A stretch of 64,000 bases of DNA from Streptomyces sp. YIM 121038 (lineage in GTDB: Bacteria; Actinomycetota; Actinomycetes; Streptomycetales; Streptomycetaceae), in NCBI RefSeq assembly GCF_006088715.1, contig NZ_CP030771.1, positions 5,847,501 through 5,911,500 on the forward strand, written 5' to 3'. The notes under the pieces are model-generated. The model was not told the DNA's origin and ran no database searches. It saw only the letters and a program-made list of their open reading frames with translations. A program made the position numbers and the translations under genes. The first letter of the stretch is position 1. Every line of letters starts with the position of its first letter. This document shows positions 55,324 through 64,000 of the stretch, in pieces.

Positions 55324-55676
55324 TCCTGTCTCACCTTTCTCTCGGGCTTCTCTCGGGTTCCTCTCGGGCTTGGCTTCGGTCTGGGTGCCTGGTCGTCACC
55401 CTCGTACCGGCCGGGCCTTCTGGGTAGCCGCACATCACGACAAACCGGAGAGAGGGGGTGAGGGAGGTGATACAAGACATGGTTCGCGTTTCATCCGCTG
55501 CGCGCCCGCGTGCGTACGAGGTCGAGAGTGGGCTCCGGCGTGCGCTGCGGGGCGTCAATCCGGCTTCCGGACGATTCGCGCCGGGGGTCCCCGCCGTGGC
55601 GTGACCTTCGGGTCTCCGTCCGGAAAACAGCTGTCCACTATTGCTCACCTGCTGCTGAATGTAGTACTTCTTATAC
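55324..55676. other. 353-base intergenic region
   Basis: It contains the leader of the Gln-rich gene (three TCTCGGG-type 12-bp repeats at 55340-55372), a possible short ORF (55479-55604), and the AT-rich promoter of the XRE gene. Near 55661-55676 TAGTAC and TTATAC could act as -10 elements, and the sequence is nearly palindromic (TGTAGTAC...TTATACA), a possible XRE autoregulatory site. Confidence 0.4.
55479..55604 (+). CDS. possible 41-residue small ORF with perfect ribosome site
   Basis: GGGAGGTGAT, complementary to the 16S rRNA tail, lies eight bases before an ATG opening a 41-codon frame (starts MVRVSSAARPRAYEVESG) that ends in TGA. No homologue recognised. It could be a small protein or a leader peptide for the XRE/membrane operon. 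The strength of the site is the main argument. Confidence 0.35.
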   Translation: MVRVSSAARPRAYEVESGLRRALRGVNPASGRFAPGVPAVA

Positions 55677-55922
55677 ATGAGCGAGCAAGTCCACAACAGG
55701 TTGGCCGTGGTGCGCGCCGAGCGGAAGGTGTCGCGCCAGAGCCTGGCCGAGGCCGTGGGCGTCCACTACCAGACCATCGGCTACATCGAGCGCGGGCAGT
55801 ACAACCCGAGCCTCGACCTCGCCCTGAAGATCGCGAAGTACTTCGGGCTGCCGGTCGAGGCGCTGTTCTCCTTGGAGCCTTTTCGCCCGCTCACGGACGA
55901 GCTGTACGGGAGGGACCAGTAA
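55677..55922 (+). CDS. small XRE-family HTH regulator
   Basis: An 81-residue single-domain HTH: RLAVVRAERKVSRQSLAEAV then GVHYQTIGYIERGQYNPSLD, the Cro/CI-like fold found in the YozG group that pairs with a membrane protein. The next gene follows after three bases and is such a membrane protein, so the two form an operon. Start ATG at 55677. Confidence 0.9.
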   Translation: MSEQVHNRLAVVRAERKVSRQSLAEAVGVHYQTIGYIERGQYNPSLDLALKIAKYFGLPVEALFSLEPFRPLTDELYGRDQ

Positions 55923-55925
55923 GTC

Positions 55926-56465
55926 ATGGCACAGCAGGAGCAGTTGACCTCGTACGACCGGCGGATGCGGGCCCTGATGAACCGCACCGAGGGGGAGCCG
56001 CTGTACCGCACGGCCGGGCGGCGCCGCGCCGTCGTCGGCGCGCACATCGCGCTGTCCGTCGCCGCCGTCGCCGCCTGGCTCGGCACGGTCGTCGGCGAGT
56101 CGGCCTGGGCGGTGTGGGTGATGCTCGGCCTGCTGCTGCCCTGGTGCGTGGCCACCGGGATCATCAACGGCGCCACGCGCGGCCTCCTTGAGCTGCGCCC
56201 GCGCGCCCTCGACGAGCGCCAGCGCGGCGAGCGCGACCGGGTGCGGGCCCGCGCCCACCAGGTCATGACCTGGCTGCTGCTCGCGGCCGTGGCCGGCACG
56301 GGCGTCGCCGGGTTCGCCGGTGTGGACGTCAAGGCGCTGGTGTTCCAGGTGACGCTCTGCGCCTTCGTCGCGCACTGGCTGATGCCGCTGTGGGTGGCGG
56401 GCCTGACGGCCCGGGACGAGCCCGCCGACGAGGCCGACGACTTCGTGGCTCCGGCCGCCGCCTGA
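55926..56465 (+). CDS. membrane protein paired with XRE regulator
   Basis: A 179-residue protein with four hydrophobic helices (about 38-55, 62-85, 112-133 and 137-158) and basic loops (LELRPRALDERQRGERDRVR). Small proteins of this type commonly follow YozG-like XRE regulators. Function unknown. ATG at 55926 is behind GGGAGGGACC. Confidence 0.75.
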   Translation: MAQQEQLTSYDRRMRALMNRTEGEPLYRTAGRRRAVVGAHIALSVAAVAAWLGTVVGESAWAVWVMLGLLLPWCVATGIINGATRGLLELRPRALDERQRGERDRVRARAHQVMTWLLLAAVAGTGVAGFAGVDVKALVFQVTLCAFVAHWLMPLWVAGLTARDEPADEADDFVAPAAA

Positions 56466-56470
56466 GCGAG

Positions 56471-56491
56471 CCCCGGGGGCGCGCCCCGGGG
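56471..56491. terminator. possible GC-rich terminator
   Basis: CCCCGGGG (56471-56478) and CCCCGGGG (56484-56491) around five bases, between convergent genes. Short but GC-rich. Confidence 0.4.
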
Positions 56492-56509
56492 AGCGCCGGG
56501 CGGCCGGCC

Positions 56510-57292
56510 TCACGTCCGCTGGAGCTGGTCCTGGAGCTTGGCGATGTCCACGGACTCGTCGGCCGAAGGCGTCTTCGAGGGCACCGGCTCGCCGTAGTCA
56601 CTCAGCGTGGTTGTCTTGTCCTCGCCGTCGCCCTTCTCCGTGGCGCGGATCAGATAGGGCTTTCCCTCGGACGCCACGTACAGCGTCTTCTTCTTGCCGT
56701 CCTCGGTGGACGTGAGCGGCACGACCTTGGTGCCGTCGACCGTGGTGACGTCGCCCTTCTTCAGCTTGTCCGCGTCGTCGTCGGAGTCCTCGTCGACCGT
56801 CTTCTGGAGCTTCTTGAGGTCGCAGACCTCGGACAGGCCCTTGAGCAGCGGGTCGCTCGTGCTGCCGTGGATGTAGCGGTTCTTGAAGAGCTCGGCGGCG
56901 GCCGCGCCGTCGCCGCCCGGCACCTGGTGGCGCCAGAACGCGCTGTCGGGCCGCATCCACACCTTGTCGCCCCGCTTGACCAGGTCGGCGGAGCCGCCGC
57001 CCGCGGCGAAGGTCAGCTTGCCCGTGCAGTTGCCCTCGCGGTCGAGCGTCAGGTCCATCGCCGCCGGTTCGTCCTTCTCGGCGTCGGTGCCCTTCTCCGC
57101 CAGTGTGAGGTGCACCGACTTGGCGTCGAGCAGCTCCTGCTTCGCCTTGTCCGAGATTTCCCGGGCGCTGAGGTCCGAGGTCTTGTCCTTCTTGTCGTCG
57201 TCCGACGAACATGCCGGGACGAGCAGTGCCAGGGCCGCCGCCGCGCAGATCCCGGTAGCGGTCCGTGCTGACATAAGAGACATTCGCCTCAT
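56510..57292 (-). CDS. lipoprotein (LppX/LprG-like fold possible)
   Basis: A 260-residue precursor with a lipobox: signal MRRMSLMSARTATGICAAAA and LLVPAC, where Cys near residue 28 becomes the lipidated N-terminus. The mature part has strands with long acidic linkers (DDDKKDKTSDLSAREISDKA; GDKVWMRPDSAFWRHQVP). This suggests the LolA/LprG-like beta fold used by actinobacterial lipoproteins, but no decisive motif is seen. ATG at 57292 follows a strong GGAGGTGA. It is divergent from the betaine operon. Confidence 0.75.
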   Translation of the reverse strand: MRRMSLMSARTATGICAAAALALLVPACSSDDDKKDKTSDLSAREISDKAKQELLDAKSVHLTLAEKGTDAEKDEPAAMDLTLDREGNCTGKLTFAAGGGSADLVKRGDKVWMRPDSAFWRHQVPGGDGAAAAELFKNRYIHGSTSDPLLKGLSEVCDLKKLQKTVDEDSDDDADKLKKGDVTTVDGTKVVPLTSTEDGKKKTLYVASEGKPYLIRATEKGDGEDKTTTLSDYGEPVPSKTPSADESVDIAKLQDQLQRT

Positions 57293-57487
57293 AGAGTCAC
57301 CTCCGGTGACAGAACGTGCTTCGAGCGTACGTTTCCCCTCGCGTACCCGCATACGCAGTGACACAGCGCACTTTCGGCCATCGAATACGCATGCTTTCCC
57401 GGGGCCAGGGCAGGTGCACCCGGCTACCACGAGTGACCAGGTGGGGCGCAAGGCAGGAAAGTGCCAGGAACGGAAGGCAACAGGGAC

Positions 57488-58990
57488 GTGTCCGCACAAC
57501 AGACCATCCACGTCGGCGGCGAATGGCGCGCGGCCGCGAACGGCGCAACGCGCGAGATCCTCGACCCGGCGGACGCCAAGCCCTTCGCCCTCATCGCCGA
57601 GGGCGGCGCCGAGGACGCGGACGCCGCGATCGCCGCCGCCCGCCGGGCCTTCGACGAGGGCCCCTGGCCGGGCACGCCCGTCGCCGAGCGCGCCGCGCTC
57701 CTGCGCCGCGTCGCCGACCTGCTGGTCCGCGACCGCGAGGAGATCGGGCTCCTGGAGAGCCGGGACGCGGGCAAGACCCTGGAGGAGGGCCGCGTCGACG
57801 TCGACTGCGTGGCCGACGCCTTCCGGTACTTCGCCGACCTCGTGATCGGCGAGGGCGCGGGCCGCGTCGTCGACGCCGGGTCCGACGACATCCACAGCGT
57901 CGTCGTGCACGAGCCCATCGGCGTCTGCTCGATGATCACGCCCTGGAACTACCCGCTGCTCCAGGCCAGCTGGAAGATCGCGCCCGCCCTCGCGGCCGGC
58001 AACACCTTCGTCATCAAGCCCAGCGAGATCACGCCCCTCACGACGGTCGCGCTCATCGAGCTGCTCGTCGAGGCCGGTCTCCCCGAGGGCGTCGCCAACA
58101 TCGTCACCGGGCCCGGCCACACCGTCGGCGCCCGGCTCGCCGACCACCCCGACGTGGACCTGGTGTCCTTCACCGGCGGGCTCGTCTCCGGCACCAAGGT
58201 CGCCCAGGCCGCGGCCCTCGGCGTGAAGAAGGTCGCCCTCGAACTCGGCGGCAAGAACCCCAACGTCGTCTTCGCCGACGCCTGCGCCACCGACGAGGGC
58301 TTCGACACGGCCGTCGACCAGGCGCTCAACGCCGCGTTCATCCACAGCGGCCAGGTCTGCTCGGCGGGCGGCCGCCTCATCGTCGAGGAGTCCGTGCGCG
58401 AGCGCTTCGTGGCCGAACTCGCCCGCCGCGCCGAGAAGATCAAGCTGGGCCGCGGCACCGAGGACGGCGTCGAGGTCGGCCCGCTCGTCTCCAAGGAGCA
58501 GCGCGAGAAGACCGAGGCGTACGTGGCCTCCGCCCTCGCCGAGGGCGCCGCCCTTCGCTGCGGCGGCAAGCGCCCCGAGCCCGGCGACACCCGGCCCGCC
58601 ACCGGGTACTTCTACGAGCCGACCGTGCTCGACCGGTGCCACCGCGAGATGAAGGTCGTGCGCGAGGAGGTCTTCGGCCCGGTCCTGACCGTGGAGACCT
58701 TCCGCACCGAGGACGAGGCCCTGGCCCTCGCCAACGACACCGAGTACGGCCTCGCGGGCGCCGTGTGGACCACCGACTCCGGCCGCGCCCGGCGCATGGC
58801 CCGGCGGATGCGCCACGGCACCATCTGGATCAACGACTTCCACCCCTACCTGCCGCAGGCGGAGTGGGGCGGCTTCGGCAAGAGCGGCGTCGGCCGCGAG
58901 CTGGGCCCGGCCGGACTCGCCGAGTACCGCGAGGCCAAGCACGTCTACGAGAACCTGGCGCCCGCGCCGGTCCGCTGGTTCAAGGGCTGA
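57488..58990 (+). CDS. betB: betaine-aldehyde dehydrogenase
   Basis: A 500-residue ALDH. NAD site with TPWNYPLLQASWKIAPALAA and FTGGLVSG; catalytic Glu in LELGGKNPNVVF and catalytic Cys in HSGQVCSAGGR; later EEVFGPVLTV. Best fit is BetB, which oxidises betaine aldehyde to glycine betaine after choline oxidation, consistent with the next gene. Other ALDH substrates are possible. GTG at 57488 begins MSAQQTIHVGGEWR, with GGAAGG upstream. Confidence 0.85.
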   Translation: MSAQQTIHVGGEWRAAANGATREILDPADAKPFALIAEGGAEDADAAIAAARRAFDEGPWPGTPVAERAALLRRVADLLVRDREEIGLLESRDAGKTLEEGRVDVDCVADAFRYFADLVIGEGAGRVVDAGSDDIHSVVVHEPIGVCSMITPWNYPLLQASWKIAPALAAGNTFVIKPSEITPLTTVALIELLVEAGLPEGVANIVTGPGHTVGARLADHPDVDLVSFTGGLVSGTKVAQAAALGVKKVALELGGKNPNVVFADACATDEGFDTAVDQALNAAFIHSGQVCSAGGRLIVEESVRERFVAELARRAEKIKLGRGTEDGVEVGPLVSKEQREKTEAYVASALAEGAALRCGGKRPEPGDTRPATGYFYEPTVLDRCHREMKVVREEVFGPVLTVETFRTEDEALALANDTEYGLAGAVWTTDSGRARRMARRMRHGTIWINDFHPYLPQAEWGGFGKSGVGRELGPAGLAEYREAKHVYENLAPAPVRWFKG

Positions 58991-59101
58991 GGCCCCGGGG
59001 CCCGCGGCCGCGACCCCCGCGGCCCGGGCCCCGCCCCCCGAGCCCGTACGCAATCCCCCTTACGCGCAAGCACCTTGGCAGCGACGAGGAGCAGTACCCC
59101 C

Positions 59102-60658
59102 ATGACTGGAACGTCTGAAACCCCCCAGGCCCCGGCCGAGTTCGACTACGTGATCGTCGGCGGCGGCACCGCGGGATCGGTGATCGCATCCCGGCTCACC
59201 GAGAACCCCGACGTCACCGTCGCGGTGATCGAGGGCGGCCCGAGCGACATCGACCGCGAGGACGTCCTGACGCTGCGCAAGTGGCTCGGCCTGCTCGGCG
59301 GCGAGCTCGACTACGAGTACACGACCACCGAGCAGCCGCGCGGCAACTCGCACATCCTGCACAGCCGCGCCAAGGTCCTCGGCGGCTGCTCCTCGCACAA
59401 CACGCTGATCTCCTTCAAGCCGCTGCCGTCCGACTGGGACGAGTGGGAGGAGGCCGGGGCCACCGGCTGGAACGCCCGGGCCATGGACCCCTACTTCGGC
59501 AAGCTGCGCAACAACATCGTGCGCGTCGCCAAGAAGGACCAGAACCAGATCGCCAGCGACTGGATCGAGGCCGTCAAGGAAGCCCTGGACGTCCCCGAGG
59601 TCGTCGGCTTCAACGACCGGCCGTTCGACGAGGGCGTCGGCTTCTTCGACCTGGCGTACCACCCGGAGAACAACAAGCGCTCCTCCGCCTCCGTCGCCTA
59701 CCTCCACCCGCACATGGAGGCCGGTGACCGCCCCAACCTCCGGCTCTTCCTGGAGACCTGGGCGTACAAGCTGGACCTTGACGGGAAGACCGCGCGCGGT
59801 GTGCACGTGCGCACCAAGAACGGCGCGGAGCGGCTGCTCACCGCCCGCCGCGAGGTGCTCGTCTGCGCGGGCGCCGTGGACACGCCGCGGCTGCTGCTGC
59901 ACTCGGGCATCGGCCCGAAGAAGGACCTGGAGGCCCTCGGCATCCCGGTCACGCACGACCTGCCGGGCGTCGGCGAGAACCTCATCGACCACCCCGAGTC
60001 CGTCATCGTCTGGGAGACCGAGGGCCCGATCCCGGGCAACTCCGCGATGGACTCCGACGCGGGCCTGTTCGTGCGGCGGGACCCGGCCCACAAGGGCCCG
60101 GACCTGATGTTCCACTTCTACCAGATCCCGTTCACCGACAACCCGGAGCGCCTCGGCTACGAACGCCCCGAGCACGGCGTGTCGATGACGCCGAACATCC
60201 CCAAGTCCCGTGCCCGCGGCCGTCTCTATCTGACGTCGGCGGACCCGGAGGTCAAGCCCGCCCTGGACTTCAGGTACTTCGAGGACGAGGACGACTACGA
60301 CGGGCGGACGCTCGTCGACGGCATCAAGCTGGCCCGCAAGGTCGCCGAGGCCGAGCCGTTCAGGAAGTGGCTCAAGCGGGAGGTCTTCCCCGGCCCGCAC
60401 GTCACCGACGACGCCGAGATCGGCGAGCTGGTCCGCAAGGCCGCGCACACCGTCTACCATCCGGCGGGAACCTGCCGAATGGGTGCTTCCACTGATGAAC
60501 TCGCCGTGGTGGACCCGGAGTTGAAGATCCGTGGCCTGTCCGGAATCCGTATCGCGGACGCATCCGTCTTCCCGACGATGCCCGCCGTGAACCCGATGAT
60601 CGGAGTGCTCATGGTCGGGGAGAAATGTGCCGAGCTCCTCGGGGGTGACGGCCGATGA
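59102..60658 (+). CDS. betA: choline dehydrogenase-like GMC oxidoreductase
   Basis: A 518-residue flavoenzyme: FAD-binding DYVIVGGGTAGSVIASRLTE at the start, GGCSSHNTLI (GMC signature 1), GAVDTPRLLLHSGIGP (signature 2) and catalytic HPAGTCRMG then NPMIGVLMVGEKCAELL. It is predicted to oxidise choline (or betaine aldehyde precursors), giving the betaine osmoprotectant together with the upstream BetB. The symbol is by role; other GMC substrates are possible. ATG at 59102 follows GAGGAG. Its stop overlaps the 46-residue ORF that follows. Confidence 0.82.
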   Translation: MTGTSETPQAPAEFDYVIVGGGTAGSVIASRLTENPDVTVAVIEGGPSDIDREDVLTLRKWLGLLGGELDYEYTTTEQPRGNSHILHSRAKVLGGCSSHNTLISFKPLPSDWDEWEEAGATGWNARAMDPYFGKLRNNIVRVAKKDQNQIASDWIEAVKEALDVPEVVGFNDRPFDEGVGFFDLAYHPENNKRSSASVAYLHPHMEAGDRPNLRLFLETWAYKLDLDGKTARGVHVRTKNGAERLLTARREVLVCAGAVDTPRLLLHSGIGPKKDLEALGIPVTHDLPGVGENLIDHPESVIVWETEGPIPGNSAMDSDAGLFVRRDPAHKGPDLMFHFYQIPFTDNPERLGYERPEHGVSMTPNIPKSRARGRLYLTSADPEVKPALDFRYFEDEDDYDGRTLVDGIKLARKVAEAEPFRKWLKREVFPGPHVTDDAEIGELVRKAAHTVYHPAGTCRMGASTDELAVVDPELKIRGLSGIRIADASVFPTMPAVNPMIGVLMVGEKCAELLGGDGR

Positions 60659-60795
60659 GTGAAGCCGCGATACCCCTGGCGGGGAGCACAGCGAAGTCCG
60701 TGACCGCGGGTGGGCGCCATGCCGCCACGACGCCTGTGACCGTCGAGACGCCCGTGACCGCGGCCGTCGCCACGCGCCGAGGTGAGACCCGATGA
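60655..60795 (+). CDS. 46-residue translationally coupled microprotein
   Basis: It opens with ATG overlapping the GMC stop (ATGA) and ends with TGA overlapping the start of the ABC ATPase (ATGA again). The product is Ala/Thr/Val-rich with a [13 protein letters not shown] repeat and a basic end; no helix or signal is clear. Coupled on both sides it may be a real small protein, or mainly a translation bridge that carries ribosomes from the enzyme gene to the transporter. Unknown family. Confidence 0.5.
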   Translation: MSEAAIPLAGSTAKSVTAGGRHAATTPVTVETPVTAAVATRRGETR

Positions 60796-61934
60796 GCGAA
60801 ACCGCCACCACGACCACGACGGAGCCCGCCGCGGCGGACAGCCCCGTCTTCGCCGTCCGGAACCTGTGGAAGGTCTTCGGGCCGAAGTGCGAGCGGGTCC
60901 CCGGCGACCCGGAGCTGACCGCCCTCGACCCCGCCGAACTGCGCGAGCGCACCGGCTGCACCGCCGCCGTGCGGGACGTGTCCTTCGAGGTCAACAAGGG
61001 CGAGGTCTTCGTCGTCATGGGCCTGTCGGGCTCCGGCAAGTCCACGCTCGTGCGCTGCCTGACCCGCCTCATCGAGCCCACGTCCGGCTCCGTCGCCATC
61101 GACGGCGAGGACGTCCTCGCCATGGACAAGGCGCGCCTGCGCGAACTGCGCCGCCACCGCGCGTCCATGGTCTTCCAGCACTTCGGCCTGCTCCCGCACC
61201 GCACGGTCCTCGACAACGTCGCCTACGGCCTGGAGATCCAGGGCGTCGGCAAGGCCGAGCGGCGCGAGCGGGCCGCCGAGGTCGTCGCCAAGGTGGGCCT
61301 CGAAGGCCTGGAGGCGCGCAAGCCCGGCCAGCTCTCCGGCGGCCAGCAGCAGCGCGTCGGCCTGGCCCGCGCGCTCGCCGCCGACCCCGAGGTCCTGCTC
61401 TTCGACGAGCCGTTCAGCGCCCTCGACCCGCTGATCCGCCGCGACATGCAGGAGGAGGTCGTGCGCCTGCACCGCGAGGAGGGCCGCACGATGGTCTTCA
61501 TCACCCACGACCTCAGCGAGGCCCTCAAGCTCGGCGACCGCATCGCCCTGATGCGCGACGGCCGCGTCGTCCAGCTCGGCACGCCCGAGGAGATCGTCGG
61601 CTCCCCGGCCGACGACTACGTCCGCGACTTCGTCCGGGACGTGCCGCGCGAGCAGGTCATCACGGTCCGCAGCGCCATGCGGCCCCTGGACCCCGCGTCC
61701 GAGCGGGACGAGCGCGGCCCGGCGGTCGCGCCCGACGCCACCGTGTCCGAGGCCATCGAGGCCGTGGCCCGCTCCGGCTTCCCGGCCCGCGTGATGGACG
61801 ACGGGCGCTGCCTCGGCGTCGTCGACCAGGAGCACCTGCTCGGCGTGGTCGCGGGCGTGCGGACCCCGGCGGCCGCCCCGAAGGCCGTGCCCGCCGCGCC
61901 CGCGGACGCCGTACCGGGCGAGGTGAGCGCCTGA
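60792..61934 (+). CDS. glycine betaine/proline ABC transporter ATP-binding protein (ProV/OpuAA)
   Basis: A 380-residue ATPase: Walker [10 protein letters not shown] (about residues 77-85), Q-loop [17 protein letters not shown], signature LSGGQQQR, Walker [14 protein letters not shown], and H-loop ITHDLSEA. The N-terminal 60 residues with [14 protein letters not shown] are typical of the ProV/OpuAA subfamily; the C-terminus has a CBS-like tail that senses ionic strength in relatives. It couples to the permease that starts at its stop (TGATG). Confidence 0.93.
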   Translation: MSETATTTTTEPAAADSPVFAVRNLWKVFGPKCERVPGDPELTALDPAELRERTGCTAAVRDVSFEVNKGEVFVVMGLSGSGKSTLVRCLTRLIEPTSGSVAIDGEDVLAMDKARLRELRRHRASMVFQHFGLLPHRTVLDNVAYGLEIQGVGKAERRERAAEVVAKVGLEGLEARKPGQLSGGQQQRVGLARALAADPEVLLFDEPFSALDPLIRRDMQEEVVRLHREEGRTMVFITHDLSEALKLGDRIALMRDGRVVQLGTPEEIVGSPADDYVRDFVRDVPREQVITVRSAMRPLDPASERDERGPAVAPDATVSEAIEAVARSGFPARVMDDGRCLGVVDQEHLLGVVAGVRTPAAAPKAVPAAPADAVPGEVSA

Positions 61935-63901
61935 TGGCATCCGCCACCGCGTCCACGCCCGTACGGGATACCGGGCTCGGCGCCCTGCTCCGGCACCGCA
62001 CCGTGCACAAGCTCCTGCTGCTCGCCCTCGCGGCGGCGATCACCGTGCCGATCGTCAACGCCAAGTGGGCCTCCGGCGCCTGGCCGGACGCGCTCACCGT
62101 CGACCTCTCCGAGCCGCTCGGCAAGGCCAGCGACTGGATCATCGACAACCGCGACAGCCACCCGCTGTTCGTCTACTTCCTCGGCCACGTCTCCAACGCC
62201 GTCGTGCTGTCCGTGCGCGGCGTCTACCTGGTGCTGCTCGCCGCGGGCTGGGCGGGCGTGACCGCCGCCGCGGGCGTCATCGCCTGGCGCGTGGCGGGCG
62301 TGCGGCTCGCCGCGGTGGCCGCCGCCGCGTTCGGCGTGTGCGGCCTGCTCGGCATGTGGGTGCCGACGATGCAGACGCTCGCCCTGATGACCGTCGCGGT
62401 CCTCGCGTCCGTGCTCCTCGGCACGGCGCTCGGCCTCGCCGCCGGGCTGAACGACCGGGTCTTCCGCATGATGCGCCCGGTCCTCGACACCATGCAGGTG
62501 CTCCCGGCCTTCGCCTACCTCCTGCCGGTCGTCCTGGTCTTCGGCATCGGCGTGCCCGCCGCCGTCTTCGCGACGGTCGTGTACGCGGCCCCGCCGATGG
62601 CCCGCCTCACGGCACTCGGCCTGCGCGGCGCCGACGGCGGCGTGATGGAGGCCGTCGCGTCGCTCGGCGCGACCGGCCGCCAGCGCCTGCTCTCCGCGCG
62701 CCTGCCGCTGGCCCGCAAGGAGCTCCTGCTCGGCCTCAACCAGACGATCATGATGGCGCTCTCCATGGCCGTCATCGCGTCCGTGATCGGCGCGGGCGGC
62801 CTCGGCGACCGCGTCTACCAGGCGCTCGCCTCCGTCGACGTCGGCCAGGCGCTCGCCGCGGGCATCCCCATCGTGCTGCTCGCCGTCGTCCTGGACCGCG
62901 TCACCGGTGCCGCGGGCGAACGCCTCGGCGCCCAGACCGAGGACACCTCGCCGCTGCGCGGCTGGCGCGGCTGGTCCCTGGCCGCCGCCGTGACCCTCGC
63001 CTGCGCGCTCGCCGCCCGGTTCGCCGACCGCCTGGAGTGGCCGACGAGCTGGGTCGTGCAGATCGCCGAGCCGGTCAACACCGCCAAGGACTGGATGGTC
63101 GACCACCTCTACACGGGCGTGCCCGTGGTGGGCGGCACCGCCGACTGGGCCGCGCACTTCACCACGTACGTGCTCGACCCCGTGCGCGACGGACTCCAGG
63201 GCCTGCCCTGGTGGTCGCTGCTGCTCATCGTCGCCGCCCTCGCCTGGGTGATCGGCACCTGGCAGACCGCGCTCACGGCCGTCCTCGCGATGGCGGCGAT
63301 CGGCGTGCTCGACGTGTGGAACGCCTCCCTCGACACGCTCTCGCAGGTCCTCGCGGGCGTCGCCGTGACCCTGGTCCTCGGCTTCGCGATCGGCGTGGCG
63401 GCCTCCCGCAGCCGGCGCCTGGAACGCCTGCTGCGGCCCGTCCTCGACGTCTTCCAGACGATGCCGCAGTTCGTGTACCTGATCCCGGTCGTCGCGCTCT
63501 TCGGCGTCGGCCGCGCCCCGGCGGTCTTCGCCGCCGTCGTGTACGCGCTGCCCGCCGTCGTGCGCATCACCACGCAGGGCCTGCGGCAGGTCAGCCCCGC
63601 CGCGATGGAGTCCGCGAAGTCCCTCGGCGCCACCAACTGGCAGGTCCTGCGCCAGGTCCAGCTGCCGCTTGCCCGCCCGGCGCTGCTGCTCGCCCTCAAC
63701 CAGGGCGTCGTGCTCGTCCTCGCCGTCGTCGTCATCGGCGGCCTGGTCGGCGGCGGGGCGCTCGGCTACGACGTCCTCGCCGGTCTGGCCCGCGGCGACC
63801 TGGCGACCGGTCTGGTCGGCGGCATCGCCATCGTCTGCCTCGGCCTGATGCTCGACCGGGTGACGCAGCCGACGGAACGCCGCGCGAAGAAGGGAGCCTG
63901 A
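61934..63901 (+). CDS. glycine betaine ABC transporter permease, duplicated (two ProW units in one chain)
   Basis: A 655-residue protein containing two ProW/OpuAB-like permease domains in tandem. The first lies at about residues 30-330 (VLDTMQVLPAFAYLLPVVLV; GATGRQRLLSARLPLARKEL), the second at about 340-650 (VLDVFQTMPQFVYLIPVVAL; GATNWQVLRQVQLPLARPAL). Each holds the EAA-type loop with G-A-T. The duplication replaces the usual homodimer. Overlaps the ATPase stop (TGATG) and is followed after one base by the binding-protein gene. Confidence 0.92.
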   Translation: MASATASTPVRDTGLGALLRHRTVHKLLLLALAAAITVPIVNAKWASGAWPDALTVDLSEPLGKASDWIIDNRDSHPLFVYFLGHVSNAVVLSVRGVYLVLLAAGWAGVTAAAGVIAWRVAGVRLAAVAAAAFGVCGLLGMWVPTMQTLALMTVAVLASVLLGTALGLAAGLNDRVFRMMRPVLDTMQVLPAFAYLLPVVLVFGIGVPAAVFATVVYAAPPMARLTALGLRGADGGVMEAVASLGATGRQRLLSARLPLARKELLLGLNQTIMMALSMAVIASVIGAGGLGDRVYQALASVDVGQALAAGIPIVLLAVVLDRVTGAAGERLGAQTEDTSPLRGWRGWSLAAAVTLACALAARFADRLEWPTSWVVQIAEPVNTAKDWMVDHLYTGVPVVGGTADWAAHFTTYVLDPVRDGLQGLPWWSLLLIVAALAWVIGTWQTALTAVLAMAAIGVLDVWNASLDTLSQVLAGVAVTLVLGFAIGVAASRSRRLERLLRPVLDVFQTMPQFVYLIPVVALFGVGRAPAVFAAVVYALPAVVRITTQGLRQVSPAAMESAKSLGATNWQVLRQVQLPLARPALLLALNQGVVLVLAVVVIGGLVGGGALGYDVLAGLARGDLATGLVGGIAIVCLGLMLDRVTQPTERRAKKGA

Positions 63902-63902
63902 C

Positions 63903-64000
63903 ATGCGGACGCGTACCCGTGTCATCGCCGCGGCCGGTGCGGGGGCGGCCCTGCTCGCCCTCTCCGGCTGCGGCAAGGCCGACATGAGCAAGCAGGCGTC
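63903..64000 (+). CDS. glycine betaine-binding lipoprotein (5' part, cut by the window end)
   Basis: Only 32 codons are present. They encode a basic start, a hydrophobic core (VIAAAGAGAALLALSG) and a lipobox LSGC with Cys near residue 22, then GKADMSKQAS. By position after the ATPase and permease it should be the ProX/OpuAC-type substrate-binding protein. ATG at 63903 follows GGGAG. The gene is truncated by the edge of the window. Confidence 0.75.
   Translation, partial: MRTRTRVIAAAGAGAALLALSGCGKADMSKQA

Noticed and set aside
55437..55460. Further PafBC-type promoter (TTGTCG-like on the minus strand)
   Set aside because: Reads TTGTCGTGA, not TTGTCRGTG, and lacks the spaced -10.
60782..63901. 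1039-codon frame across ATPase and permease
   Set aside because: The first third is an Arg-rich out-of-frame reading of the ATPase gene; the permease starts at 61934 with a TGATG overlap.

Overview
The window is high-GC actinobacterial DNA and almost certainly comes from a Streptomyces chromosome arm or core. The evidence is G/C-saturated third codon positions, frequent GTG and TTG starts, GTGA/ATGA/TGATG gene overlaps, leaderless promoters ending in TAnnnT, and the gene set itself: sucCD, purNH, folD, mdh, pcrA, icmB, NlpC/P60 and M23 envelope hydrolases, and PspC-type sensor kinases. No rRNA, tRNA, insertion sequence or CRISPR array was recognised.

Layout. (1) 0.1-12.3 kb is mainly envelope biology: DoxX, a PspC/LiaF-like membrane protein divergent from a PspC-domain histidine kinase/response regulator pair, two NlpC/P60 hydrolases (one behind a c-di-AMP ydaO-type riboswitch), the PcrA helicase and an M23 peptidase. 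(2) 12.5-14.2 kb holds a lipase-like hydrolase and the B12-binding subunit IcmB. (3) 14.3-22.9 kb is a five-gene MoxR/VWA system (DUF5691, SWIM zinc finger, MoxR AAA+, DUF5682, VWA). It is transcribed from a divergent region carrying an inverted pair of TTGTCAGTG elements, the signature of PafBC-type DNA-damage promoters. The same element sits in front of pcrA. This is the most interesting system in the window. (4) 23.3-35.7 kb is a conserved housekeeping block: sucCD, an HTH membrane protein, a DUF6350 membrane protein, purNH, an RDD protein, folD and DUF3017.

(5) 36.2-47.2 kb, between folD and mdh, is accessory. It holds a second two-component system, four paralogous HTH-transmembrane proteins interleaved with two small secreted proteins, a copy of a 101-bp tandem repeat element (the other copy lies at 28.8-29.7 kb), an RsbW-like ATPase, a GntR regulator with clear AGTGGC-N4-GCCACT operators, and a DUF1152 protein. 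(6) 47.5-57.3 kb has mdh, a three-gene membrane/signalling operon whose first two products share a Gly/Asn/Thr-rich motif, an MFS exporter divergent from a LysR regulator with a palindrome centred on its start codon, a Gln-rich protein, an XRE/membrane pair and a lipoprotein. (7) 57.5-64 kb is an osmoprotection operon: betaine aldehyde dehydrogenase, choline dehydrogenase-like GMC oxidoreductase, a 46-residue coupled microprotein, then a glycine betaine ABC transporter (ATPase, double permease, and a binding lipoprotein cut by the window end).

How the parts fit: the osmoprotectant operon oxidises choline to betaine and imports betaine. sucCD and mdh are TCA-cycle enzymes, while purN, purH and folD supply purines and one-carbon units. 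The PspC/Lia-like module and the hydrolases watch and remodel the cell wall. All functional calls rest on motif recognition from the sequence; no database search was run.
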